DNA of 64,000 bases from Pseudidiomarina sp. CB1 (GTDB lineage: Bacteria > Pseudomonadota > Gammaproteobacteria > Enterobacterales > Alteromonadaceae). The notes beneath the pieces were generated by a model. It saw nothing but the letters and a program-made list of their open reading frames with translations, was not told the origin of the DNA and did not search any database. Of the stretch, positions 48,782 through 57,064 are shown piece by piece (the stretch's first letter is position 1; every line of letters begins with the position of its first letter). The position numbers and the translations under genes were made by a program. Where the stretch lies: contig NZ_JANTPU010000001.1 of assembly GCF_024752025.1 (NCBI RefSeq), positions 992,001 through 1,056,000 of the forward strand, written 5' to 3'.

Positions 48782-49378
48782 ATGATTTTGAATCACATTT
48801 GGGGACTGTACGCACACCCTCGCGAAGAGTGGAAGAGTATTGACGAGCGGCACGAAAGTTTGCCTTATGCGCTAAGTCACATTCTTCTTATCGCGCTTAT
48901 TCCGTGTGCGGCGGCCTATTATGCATCAGCTCATCTGGGTTGGAGTATTGGTGCGCGAGAGGCCACATTCTTAACGCAAACCAGCGCACTATCAATGAGC
49001 GTTGCCATGTACGTCGGTATCATCGCGGCCACCTTCGCCTTGGCCTATCTGATCCACTGGATGGCAAAAACCTTCGGCGCATCGCCAACGTTCACACAAT
49101 CCGTTGAACTTGCCGCGTACACGGCAACTCCGGTCATTATGTCTGGCGTCGCTGCACTTTATCCAGAATTGTGGTTTGTAACGATGGCGTTCTTAGCGGG
49201 AATCGCTTATTCAGTGTACTTGCTCTATTCCGGTGTACCTATTCTGATGCATATTCCAGAAGAACGCGGCTTTATTTATGCGAGTTCGGTGGTCACCGCT
49301 GGGCTTATCTTGCTGGTGATCTTAATGGTAGGTTCAGCAATTGTATGGACCAATGGCTTTGGTCCGCAATACATGTAA
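48782..49378 (+). CDS. Yip1-family inner-membrane protein (YohC-like)
   Basis: A 198-residue protein with five or six hydrophobic helices and the family opening NHIWGLYAHPREEWKSI. It resembles E. coli YohC; the function is unknown. It has its own ribosome site (AGAGG) after a 254-base gap, and a terminator follows. Confidence 0.8.
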   Translation: MILNHIWGLYAHPREEWKSIDERHESLPYALSHILLIALIPCAAAYYASAHLGWSIGAREATFLTQTSALSMSVAMYVGIIAATFALAYLIHWMAKTFGASPTFTQSVELAAYTATPVIMSGVAALYPELWFVTMAFLAGIAYSVYLLYSGVPILMHIPEERGFIYASSVVTAGLILLVILMVGSAIVWTNGFGPQYM

Positions 49379-49397
49379 TTTTAGTAAACCAAAGCAG

Positions 49398-49434
49398 AGC
49401 CGACCGCGGGAGTCTTCCTTGGTCGGCTTTTTTT
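49398..49434 (+). terminator. rho-independent terminator
   Basis: An AGCCGACC/GGTCGGCT stem followed by seven T, after the Yip1-like gene. Confidence 0.85.
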
Positions 49435-49529
49435 ATGGTTTTGTCGCAGGAATGCAGAGAGTACTAAAATCGTCTGCGCTTTTCTGGTAGGCTTGGCCAG
49501 TTCATTATTTTCAACTCTCAGGAAAATGT

Positions 49530-50828
49530 ATGCGTGATAATAAAAAAAAGCTTAGCTTAACAACGCGTATCGTCATCGGTATGTTCGCGGGCATCCTCGT
49601 TGGCTTTCTACTTAAACTGCTGTTCCCGGAAAGTGTTTTAGTCGAAGGCTACCTGACCAAAGGTTTATTCCACGTTGTCGGTCAGATCTTTATTAGTTCG
49701 CTGCAAATGTTGGTGGTCCCGTTAGTCTTTGTGTCGTTGGTGTTGGGTACCTGTTCAATTAGCGACCCGAGTACCTTGGGTAGATTGGGCGGCAAAGCCG
49801 TAAGTCTATACATGGTGACCACCGCAGTCGCAATTACCTTTGCCATTTTTGCTGCGGTGTTGATTCAACCAGGCGCTGGCGTTGAGATACAATCTGACGC
49901 AACCTTTGAACCTTCACAAGCACCTTCGCTTGCCCAAGTCATTATCGATCTGTTCCCGAAAAACCCGTTTTCGGCAATGGCCGACGGCAACATGTTGCAG
50001 ATCATCGTATTTGCCCTGTTGTTCGGCATCTCAATGGCGCTTATCGGTAAGTCTGGCGAGCGCTTGAAAGGCGTCTTTGATGATTTTAACGAAGTCATCA
50101 TGAAGCTCGTCGTGATTTTGATGAACTTGGCACCTTACGGCGTGTTTGCGCTCATGGCCAAGCTCTTTAGCGAAACTCAGTTCGAGACCATTTTCAGTCT
50201 TGGTAAATACTTCTTACTGGTCTTCTTTGTCTTGATCTTACATGGCGTTGTGACCTACTCGGTGATCCTCAAGACGATGACCGGTCTGAGCCCATGGATG
50301 TTCTTGAAGAAAATGCGTGAGGTACAAATCTTCGGTTTCACCATCTCAAGTAGTAACGCCACCATTCCAGTTACTCTCGAGACCGTCACCAAACGCCTTG
50401 GTGTTAGTAACAAGGTCGGCTCCTTCACGGTTCCGCTTGGCGCTACCATCAACATGGATGGTACTGCCATCATGCAAGGTGTGGCGACGGTATTTATCGC
50501 CCAAGTCTACCTCGTCGACTTGAGCATTGCTGATTACGCAATGGTAGTCCTCACTGCGACGTTAGCGAGTATCGGTACTGCCGGTGTCCCAGGCGTTGGT
50601 TTAATCATGTTGGCAATGGTGCTTGGCCAAGTAGGCCTTCCAGTCGAGGGGATTGGTTTGATCATTGGTGTTGACCGCTTACTGGATATGACGCGCACAG
50701 CCGTCAACGTAACCGGCGATGCCATGGTCAGTTTGATTGTTGCGAAAAGTGAAGGTGAGCTTGATCAAAGCGTCTTCAATGATGAGCAAGCCGATCTAAA
50801 AGAACGTGATGTTAGCGAGCAGCTGTAA
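49530..50828 (+). CDS. dicarboxylate/amino acid:cation symporter (DAACS family)
   Basis: A 432-residue membrane protein with about eight helices and two re-entrant loops. Family motifs are SSSNATIPVTLE, the NMDGTAIMQGVATVFIAQ (NMDGT) motif, and GLIIGVDRLLDMTRTAVNVTGD. It should import glutamate, aspartate or a C4-dicarboxylate with Na+ or H+. The substrate cannot be told from sequence alone. Confidence 0.92.
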   Translation: MRDNKKKLSLTTRIVIGMFAGILVGFLLKLLFPESVLVEGYLTKGLFHVVGQIFISSLQMLVVPLVFVSLVLGTCSISDPSTLGRLGGKAVSLYMVTTAVAITFAIFAAVLIQPGAGVEIQSDATFEPSQAPSLAQVIIDLFPKNPFSAMADGNMLQIIVFALLFGISMALIGKSGERLKGVFDDFNEVIMKLVVILMNLAPYGVFALMAKLFSETQFETIFSLGKYFLLVFFVLILHGVVTYSVILKTMTGLSPWMFLKKMREVQIFGFTISSSNATIPVTLETVTKRLGVSNKVGSFTVPLGATINMDGTAIMQGVATVFIAQVYLVDLSIADYAMVVLTATLASIGTAGVPGVGLIMLAMVLGQVGLPVEGIGLIIGVDRLLDMTRTAVNVTGDAMVSLIVAKSEGELDQSVFNDEQADLKERDVSEQL

Positions 50829-50846
50829 AGCTCGCTAATCTCTCTG

Positions 50847-50870
50847 TAGGGGCGTTTTAGAGCGCCCCTA
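50847..50870. terminator. hairpin between convergent genes
   Basis: A TAGGGGCG/CGCCCCTA stem with an eight-base loop overlaps the 3' end of the minus-strand lipoprotein gene. It lacks a clear T run on either strand, so it is a weak or rho-dependent terminator at best. Confidence 0.4.
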
Positions 50871-51570
50871 TACCTGCTCCTAACTCGCGCCAGAAAAACC
50901 TTGTCAGACCCTGCATATCAACCGTCATTGTGTCGGTGTCGCCACGCAATGCCTGTTGAATCAGTTGCTCCAATAGTGGACCTAAAACACCGTTAACCCA
51001 CTCATTTGTCGTTTGCGCACTATTGAGTGGTGGTAAACGTAGTCGTTTCAGCTTAACACTCACCAGTGGCTGGCCTTGATCGAACAAGTTCACCACCACA
51101 TCCTCAAGTTCAACTCGGTTCACCTGCCATAAAATCTGTTCACTGGCGCGCTGGACTGGCAATTGGCTTTTTACTTTCTCAACCAAGGTATGCAAGTTGG
51201 ACTGCCCTTCGGCAAAGTAAGCAATGGTGAGTTGCGCATTTTGAATTGTCGCACTATCGAGCTGCAGCTGATCCTGTTGCTGGGTCAGCCAATCGCCAGT
51301 TAAGCGAATACGCTCAGCCCAAAGGAGCTGATTCAATCCCGCATCAAGCTCGGCGACTCGGGTGGCAACACCAATATCCGTCGCCAGAAGCTCCGCAGTT
51401 AAGGTATTGAGTTCAAAAGAGTCGTAGCTAAACGTTGCATCGTAACGCTGATCGACGCGCTCTGTCAGTTGTTCAGCGACACGCTCCGATAGTGTTTGTT
51501 CTGGAACGGCTTCAGCACAGCCTGAGACACTCATTAACAATGCCATAGCGCTTAATCTAACTAACTTCAT
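50857..51570 (-). CDS. putative lipoprotein of unknown function
   Basis: A 237-residue protein with a lipobox-like signal (MSVSGC, cysteine 18). The rest is a mix of beta and amphipathic helix reminiscent of AsmA-like or DUF945-like envelope proteins, but I do not recognise a family. It lies 21 bases after smrA on the same strand, so it is probably in the sohB-smrA transcript. Confidence 0.65.
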   Translation of the reverse strand: MKLVRLSAMALLMSVSGCAEAVPEQTLSERVAEQLTERVDQRYDATFSYDSFELNTLTAELLATDIGVATRVAELDAGLNQLLWAERIRLTGDWLTQQQDQLQLDSATIQNAQLTIAYFAEGQSNLHTLVEKVKSQLPVQRASEQILWQVNRVELEDVVVNLFDQGQPLVSVKLKRLRLPPLNSAQTTNEWVNGVLGPLLEQLIQQALRGDTDTMTVDMQGLTRFFWRELGAGIGAL

Positions 51571-51591
51571 CTACTCTGGACCTATGTTGGT

Positions 51592-52176
51592 TTAGCGTTT
51601 TTGATGGCGCTCGCGATTTTCGTGCTTCTGCTCCGCATTTTTGCGCAGCATGACGTACACGGAACCGGCCCCGCCATGGTGACGTTGGGCACTATTGAAG
51701 GCCATCACGGGTTCGAGCTGTTTTAACCACTTCACCACATAACTTTTTAATAGTGCCGGATGTGGTTTCGAATGCCGTCCCATACCATGTACCACAATGG
51801 CAGATCGCACGCCACGCCGATGACATAACTGGATGAAATCAAACAAAGCTTCGCGCGCTTGACGCAAACTGTGGTGGTGCAAGTCTAGACTCGCTTCAAT
51901 ACCGTAATCGCCTCGTTTCAAACGCTTAAACACGCCATGCTGTACCCCATCACGGCGAAATTCAACGAGCTCCTCCGGTTCAACCAAGTCCACGAACTCC
52001 ATCGACAGGTAGTTGATATCATCCTCTAGCTGGCGTTCAGCAGCTTGCCGTCGCGCCTCTTGCGCTGCGCTAGGCTTGCGCTTTTTAACGGGCACGACAT
52101 CATTATTTTCGATGGGCTTTACATCGGCCATTTGCTGACGGAATTCAGCAAACTCGTCTGAAAAATCGTCACGCAT
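51592..52176 (-). CDS. smrA: Smr-domain DNA endonuclease SmrA
   Basis: A 194-residue protein. The N-terminal half is charged. The C-terminal Smr (MutS2-like) domain has LDLHHHSLRQAREALFDFI, VVHGMGRHSKPHPALLKS and HHGGAGSVYVMLRK. Smr domains nick DNA or RNA. The start at 52176 is favoured by GGAG five bases ahead, over the ATG at 52188 next to the sohB stop. Confidence 0.9.
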   Translation of the reverse strand: MRDDFSDEFAEFRQQMADVKPIENNDVVPVKKRKPSAAQEARRQAAERQLEDDINYLSMEFVDLVEPEELVEFRRDGVQHGVFKRLKRGDYGIEASLDLHHHSLRQAREALFDFIQLCHRRGVRSAIVVHGMGRHSKPHPALLKSYVVKWLKQLEPVMAFNSAQRHHGGAGSVYVMLRKNAEQKHENRERHQKR

Positions 52177-52188
52177 CACAACTCCCAT

Positions 52189-53190
52189 TTACGATTTACT
52201 AAGAAACTCCCGAATACTCATCAATACGGCGGTGACGTTTTTTCCGATCCGTTCACCTAATGGGCGCTTCTCGTGATAGCTCACCTGCACAATGGTTTGA
52301 TCCTTAGCGCGCTCAAGTAACCAAGAGTCACTCGTTGAAATCGCATCAACCAAGGCAAATTCCTTCGCTTGCTGCGCCGTCCAGTATTCCCCTGTCGCAA
52401 CTTTTTCAAGATCTACCTGCGGACGATATTGACCAATATGCTGTTTAAATTGAGCATGAATGTTTTCTAAGTCTTCCTTGAACTTACGTCGACCTGCATC
52501 GGTATTTTCACCAAATAATGAAAGCGTGCGCTTGTAATCGCCGGCTGTCACCTGTTCAAAATCAACGTCATGTTTCTTTAACCAGCGATGAAAATTAGGT
52601 AGCTGAGCGACAACACCAATCGAGCCAATAATAGCAAACGGCGCAGCAACAATTTCATCAGCTACAGCGGCCATCATATAACCTCCGCTGGCTGCTACTT
52701 TATCGACACTCACAACGAGTTTAAGTTCAGCGGTACGTAAACGTTGCAGTTGAGCAGCAGCTAGGCCGTACCCATGCACTACTCCACCGGGGCTCTCAAG
52801 ACGCATAAAGACTGTATCTTCAGCTTTTGCAGCGCCGATAATTGCACTCACTTCACGGCGTAAGTGGTCAACCTCATGCGCATCCACACTGCCCTTGAAG
52901 TCAATCACAAATACGCGCTTTGCGTCTTCTTTACTCTCTTTGCTTTGCGCTTTCTCGCTTTTTTTCTCGTCCTTTTGCGCCTGTTTGAGTTGCTTTTTAT
53001 TCAGTAATTCGTGCTCGATGGCTTGCGCCATTTTTCGAAACTGCTTCGATAAGTTGCGCACTTGCAACTCACCTGAATGCTTGCGCTGACGCTGTGCGGC
53101 GTTGGCGATGATGCCGACCATTAAGCCAAAGGCCAAAATAATAATGGCTGCCTTGATCACAAAGTCTGCGATTTCTAAAAGAAATTCCAT
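52189..53190 (-). CDS. sohB: inner-membrane serine peptidase SohB
   Basis: A 333-residue S49 (signal peptide peptidase A-type) protease. It has an N-terminal membrane helix (about 8-30), a Lys/Glu-rich linker (about 55-90), catalytic S168 in KVAASGGYMM and the general-base lysine K220 in GDYKRTLSLFG. It lies upstream of smrA in one transcript. Confidence 0.95.
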   Translation of the reverse strand: MEFLLEIADFVIKAAIIILAFGLMVGIIANAAQRQRKHSGELQVRNLSKQFRKMAQAIEHELLNKKQLKQAQKDEKKSEKAQSKESKEDAKRVFVIDFKGSVDAHEVDHLRREVSAIIGAAKAEDTVFMRLESPGGVVHGYGLAAAQLQRLRTAELKLVVSVDKVAASGGYMMAAVADEIVAAPFAIIGSIGVVAQLPNFHRWLKKHDVDFEQVTAGDYKRTLSLFGENTDAGRRKFKEDLENIHAQFKQHIGQYRPQVDLEKVATGEYWTAQQAKEFALVDAISTSDSWLLERAKDQTIVQVSYHEKRPLGERIGKNVTAVLMSIREFLSKS

Positions 53191-53222
53191 AGTGTCCTCA
53201 TGCTCTTATTTCACAATGGCAA

Positions 53223-53250
53223 TAAAAAAGGGCCGACGAGCGGCCCTTTG
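53223..53250 (-). terminator. rho-independent terminator after the VolA-like lipase
   Basis: An AAAGGGCCG/CGGCCCTTT stem with a five-base loop. On the minus strand the stem runs into a T tract, 27 bases after the lipase stop. Confidence 0.85.
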
Positions 53251-53276
53251 AAACTCATCTGTAAGCAGTATACAGG

Positions 53277-55667
53277 TTATTGCTGAATCACTGCAGGATT
53301 GCTTACCGGAATTGCCGTTGCATTGGTGCTAAACCAACCTGCCGCTTGCAACTGCATTTCCATCGTCGCTGCTGCCGAGGCGCTTGGATCGACAATCGAA
53401 CCATGACTACCTTCGATAAAGCGAACTGCACCCGAAATCTTCGAACCATCAGTGCTTGCAGTTGTTTGCGTGATGGTCGGTAATTCAAGTGCCGAGATCA
53501 ACGGTTCTGTACCGGCCAAAGGTTTGCCTTCAACCGCATTCGGAATAACTTGGTCCGGTAAGAACTCAGCGCCATTACCAATCACTTCGATCAAGTGAAT
53601 CGGGCTGTCGTTACCAACCGCCTGCGCTGCGTAGTTAATCGGGTCCGCAGAGTCAATCACCGACTGCGCAGCAAAGGCAAACTGCTCAAACACACCGTTA
53701 ATCTGTGCTTGCTCAGCAGCACTTAAGCCTGACCAGAACTGCGTATAAACCTGCACCAACAAACCTTGGAACTCTGGCGAGCTAGGTGAGATGCCAGCCT
53801 GTTGCGCAGCGCCATTCACGGCAGCGGCAAAATCGGCATTCGCAGCATAAAGAAGTTGACCTTTGATGACTGGGCCAAATGAGTTCGATGCTAACAAGAA
53901 GTTGGCAACACTCGCACCCGGCGCCATCAATGAGCTTGCATTAACTTTAAACAGAGCCGATGCCGGAGCAAGCTGACCACTCATCGGTTCGTTTGCCATA
54001 GCGGTAAAGCCTGTACCAGCAATCGCACCAAGCGAATGCCCCACAAAGAAAACGTTTTGACCATTGAGCGGAGCGCCTTGCGCAGCATTGAGACTTAACC
54101 GTAAACCGAGCAAATCAGAGATTGACTGGCGCAAGTTATCTCGAGCAGTCAACAAACTACCAAGATTCATGTAAGCAGTCGGGCTTCCCGTCGTTGCGTT
54201 AATCGGACCAAAACCACGATCGCCATGCAGCGGATGGTCAATTGCCACTGTTGCGAAACCCATCACCGCTAGCGTTCCGGCAATACCAAACGCATTGGTC
54301 TTCTCACCAGTAATACCATGCTGGAAGATCACCACCGGCCAACCATTTGCGGGTTCGCTCAATGGGTCTAGACCTTGTGCAGCGCGTACCATGTTTGCCA
54401 TGTTCACGTCTGGCACGGTAACTACTGCTGGAATGTCCATCGCAGTAGTGGTTGCAGGAACAGGGTTGTATTTGGTCAAGTGACGTTCTTCGTCAATGCC
54501 TGGGAAGTCATAACAGTTGTATGGTGGTAGCAAGCGTGAAGGATCTTCAAACGCCATCGGGTCGATCGCTTCTGCTGGTAGCGCTCCCGCGCCTACAGCA
54601 CCAAGAATCGATGCAGGGCTATCACACATTGCTTGCCAGCGACCATTCAACGGTGCTTGCTGATCTTCAGCTGTAGGCACTGGTAGGTAATAAGGCAAGG
54701 TAACTTGACCTTGGTACAATACTGCCGAAGAGGCAGCTAAATATGCAGGGTCTTGTGGGTTGGCTTGCAAGCGACCTGCAGCGACTAACGCATCACCGAC
54801 CGTCATCCCTGTCGGTTGCGCCATTAATGCAGGGCCAGCGCCAGACGAGAACTGCTGTGCCATCAAGCCTTTAATTGCACCAAATACGTCATTAACTGAC
54901 TGGGTAGTAAAGCTTGATACGTAGATGATATCTTCTTTCGCAACACCAAATGCATCCAGTGCTGCCTCGTGACTATTAATCAAACGCTGTAAGCCAACAC
55001 CAGACGCATCGCCTGATACTGGATCGGTATCCGCATCACGCTTCATGAGACCGTAGGTCTGAGACGGACGAACATCGCGGCCAAGTTCATCTTGGATGTT
55101 GCTGGTCAAAACCGCCGCATAACCCGTTTTAGCCTTCAGTGGCTTCAGAGGAATGACAGCAACGCCATCAGGTCCTGTAGCACGAACAATAAAGTCAACA
55201 CCATGCGTCAACTCGCCAGCGACGGCACAAGTTGCCGCAGGACTAGCCGCAGCACACTCAGGACTTACCGCTGAACCGCCCATAATCGTTTCAAAAACCC
55301 GCACACTGCCAGCAGCTTCAAGGGAAGCCGCGTCAACAGCGATTTTGTTACCATTTTCATCTTCTGGCAACGAGAAACTAAAGGTCATCGTTGAGTGCGT
55401 ACCCCAGCCGTCAAGGCCGTTTAGCGCTACTTGTGGATTTGCATTGTCGGTAGGATCTGCGACTGGAATGTTCAACGTTCCATCGACACTACCACTTAAA
55501 AGAATATTTGAAGGCACCGGCACTGCGCCGTTGCTTGGGTCAAACACTACCCGTGTAGCGTTGACTTGAAAATCGACTGTTTCGCTTTGTGGCGCTTCGT
55601 CACCACTGCCACAACCGGCTAGGGTAAAGGCGCTGGTAATCGCCGTTGCAAGCAAGAGTTTTTTCAT
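53277..55667 (-). CDS. VolA/Pla-1-type extracellular lipase lipoprotein
   Basis: A 796-residue lipoprotein with signal peptide MKKLLLATAITSAFTLAGC (cysteine 19). The lipase domain has VIFQHGITGEKTNAFG, DHPLHGDRGF and the nucleophile elbow FVGHSLGAIAG (S545). A C-terminal histidine in RFIEGSHGSIVDP would complete the triad. It resembles the surface-exposed Vibrio VolA, a lysophospholipase, and Aeromonas Pla-1. The start at 55667 is chosen since GGGGAA and the signal peptide follow directly; an in-frame codon at 55775 is upstream of it. Confidence 0.88.
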   Translation of the reverse strand: MKKLLLATAITSAFTLAGCGSGDEAPQSETVDFQVNATRVVFDPSNGAVPVPSNILLSGSVDGTLNIPVADPTDNANPQVALNGLDGWGTHSTMTFSFSLPEDENGNKIAVDAASLEAAGSVRVFETIMGGSAVSPECAAASPAATCAVAGELTHGVDFIVRATGPDGVAVIPLKPLKAKTGYAAVLTSNIQDELGRDVRPSQTYGLMKRDADTDPVSGDASGVGLQRLINSHEAALDAFGVAKEDIIYVSSFTTQSVNDVFGAIKGLMAQQFSSGAGPALMAQPTGMTVGDALVAAGRLQANPQDPAYLAASSAVLYQGQVTLPYYLPVPTAEDQQAPLNGRWQAMCDSPASILGAVGAGALPAEAIDPMAFEDPSRLLPPYNCYDFPGIDEERHLTKYNPVPATTTAMDIPAVVTVPDVNMANMVRAAQGLDPLSEPANGWPVVIFQHGITGEKTNAFGIAGTLAVMGFATVAIDHPLHGDRGFGPINATTGSPTAYMNLGSLLTARDNLRQSISDLLGLRLSLNAAQGAPLNGQNVFFVGHSLGAIAGTGFTAMANEPMSGQLAPASALFKVNASSLMAPGASVANFLLASNSFGPVIKGQLLYAANADFAAAVNGAAQQAGISPSSPEFQGLLVQVYTQFWSGLSAAEQAQINGVFEQFAFAAQSVIDSADPINYAAQAVGNDSPIHLIEVIGNGAEFLPDQVIPNAVEGKPLAGTEPLISALELPTITQTTASTDGSKISGAVRFIEGSHGSIVDPSASAAATMEMQLQAAGWFSTNATAIPVSNPAVIQQ

Positions 55668-55910
55668 GAGGCTTCCCCAATCCTTGTTCGTGTTGTTATG
55701 TTTTGAGCACCTACGGATGCTTTTGTTTATCTTGCCTATCATCGCTTTTTCTAACTGGTAGGACAAGAGACACACTTAACAAAATTTTATACACCGCTGC
55801 GGCCCAAGTTGAAAGTATTTTTCAAGATTTTCTCGGCAACAGCTGAGAATCTAGATAAAAACCAGTAAACTTGAGCCAATCATTCATTTAACGAGTAGTG
55901 TAAGCCGAAA

Positions 55911-56657
55911 ATGAGCAAAATGCATAACGACAACGTAGCAGACTACAGCCTCGAAGGGAAAGTGATCTTAGTGACGGGGGCTGGCGATGGTATTGGTAAA
56001 GAAGCCGCTCTCACCTTTGCTAAAGCCGGCGCAACCGTCATCTTGTTAGGCCGCACCGTCAGTAAATTAGAAGCGGTGTATGATGACATCATTGCCGCGG
56101 GTGGCGCCGAGCCAGCGATTGTGCCACTCGACCTTAAAGGCGCAACATTCACCCACTACCAAGGGCTGTGTGCAACTATTGTCGAACAGTTTGGTCATCT
56201 TGACGGGCTCTTACACAACGCTAGTTTGCTTGGCGTACTCTCGCCGTTCGAGCACATCGATCATGGCAATTGGCATGATTTGATGCAGGTGAACGTTACT
56301 GCGCAATTCCTGATGACCCAAGCACTCATGCCAGCATTGAAGAAAGCTGAGCATGCCAGCATTGTCTTTACCTCCTCAGGTGTTGGCCGCAAAGGTCGTG
56401 CATTCTGGGGCCCCTACTCGGTGAGTAAATTTGCCACCGAAGGATTGGCGCAAGTTATGGCCGACGAATACGAAGGTAGCAACATTCGTATCAACGTCAT
56501 CAACCCAGGTGCCACTCGCACCTCGATGCGGGCACGGGCCTACCCTGCAGAAGACCGAAGTAAATTGAAAACGCCCGCCGAGATCATGCCGACCTATCTG
56601 TATTTAATGAGCGACGCTAGCCTTGACGTCAATGGCCAATCACTAGACGCGCAGTAA
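55911..56657 (+). CDS. yciK: YciK-family short-chain dehydrogenase
   Basis: A 248-residue SDR. It has cofactor loop VTGAGDGIGKEAAL, HNASLLG and the active-site tyrosine/lysine in YSVSKFATEG. The C-terminal PAEDRSKLKTPAEIMPTYLYLMSD matches YciK. Substrate unknown. Confidence 0.9.
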   Translation: MSKMHNDNVADYSLEGKVILVTGAGDGIGKEAALTFAKAGATVILLGRTVSKLEAVYDDIIAAGGAEPAIVPLDLKGATFTHYQGLCATIVEQFGHLDGLLHNASLLGVLSPFEHIDHGNWHDLMQVNVTAQFLMTQALMPALKKAEHASIVFTSSGVGRKGRAFWGPYSVSKFATEGLAQVMADEYEGSNIRINVINPGATRTSMRARAYPAEDRSKLKTPAEIMPTYLYLMSDASLDVNGQSLDAQ

Positions 56658-56663
56658 CCTACG

Positions 56664-56696
56664 AACACGCCGCTTGAAAAGTTGGCGTGTTTTCTT
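56664..56696 (+). terminator. rho-independent terminator after yciK
   Basis: AACACGCC and GGCGTGTT form an eight-base stem followed by TTTC. Confidence 0.7.
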
Positions 56697-56698
56697 AG

Positions 56699-56727
56699 TT
56701 GACATATAGGGTACTGGGGTATAGATT
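56699..56727 (+). promoter_or_regulatory. copper-responsive promoter with candidate CsoR operator
   Basis: A perfect TTGACA (56699-56704) and TAGATT (56722-56727) are 17 bases apart. The spacer holds TATAGGGTACTGGGGTATAG (56705-56724, overlapping the -10). Its G-tract core flanked by TA recalls CsoR/RcnR operators. A repressor here would block the promoter. Confidence 0.55.
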
Positions 56728-56755
56728 ATTAACATCAACTGATGGAGATGCTTCG

Positions 56756-57043
56756 ATGAAAACAACCGTTACACCTCATCCTGATTCTCTTAAAAAGAAT
56801 CTCAGCCAACGCCTTAGTCGCATTGAGGGGCAAGTGCGCGGCTTGCAACGCATGGTCGATAACGACATTTATTGTGATGATATCCTTATGCAGGTTGCAT
56901 CAGTACAAGCGGCGCTCAACGGGGTTGCAAAAAAGCTTCTTAGTCAACACATGCATAGTTGTGTGAAGGCGCGTTTGCGTGACGGCGATGACAGTGTGCT
57001 CGAAGAACTTGATGTCACCATTGAGCGCTTGTTAAAACGCTAA
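56756..57043 (+). CDS. csoR: CsoR-type copper-sensing repressor
   Basis: A 95-residue all-helical repressor of the CsoR/RcnR family. It has the typical RLSRIEGQVRGLQRMV start. The Cu(I) ligands C40, H65 and C69 keep exactly the C-x24-H-x3-C spacing of Mycobacterium CsoR. The start at 56756 gives the normal family length; an earlier codon at 56699 would lie in the promoter. It is followed after 21 bases by copA, which it probably represses. Confidence 0.9.
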   Translation: MKTTVTPHPDSLKKNLSQRLSRIEGQVRGLQRMVDNDIYCDDILMQVASVQAALNGVAKKLLSQHMHSCVKARLRDGDDSVLEELDVTIERLLKR

Positions 57044-57064
57044 TACTCATTAAGGGAGAACAAA

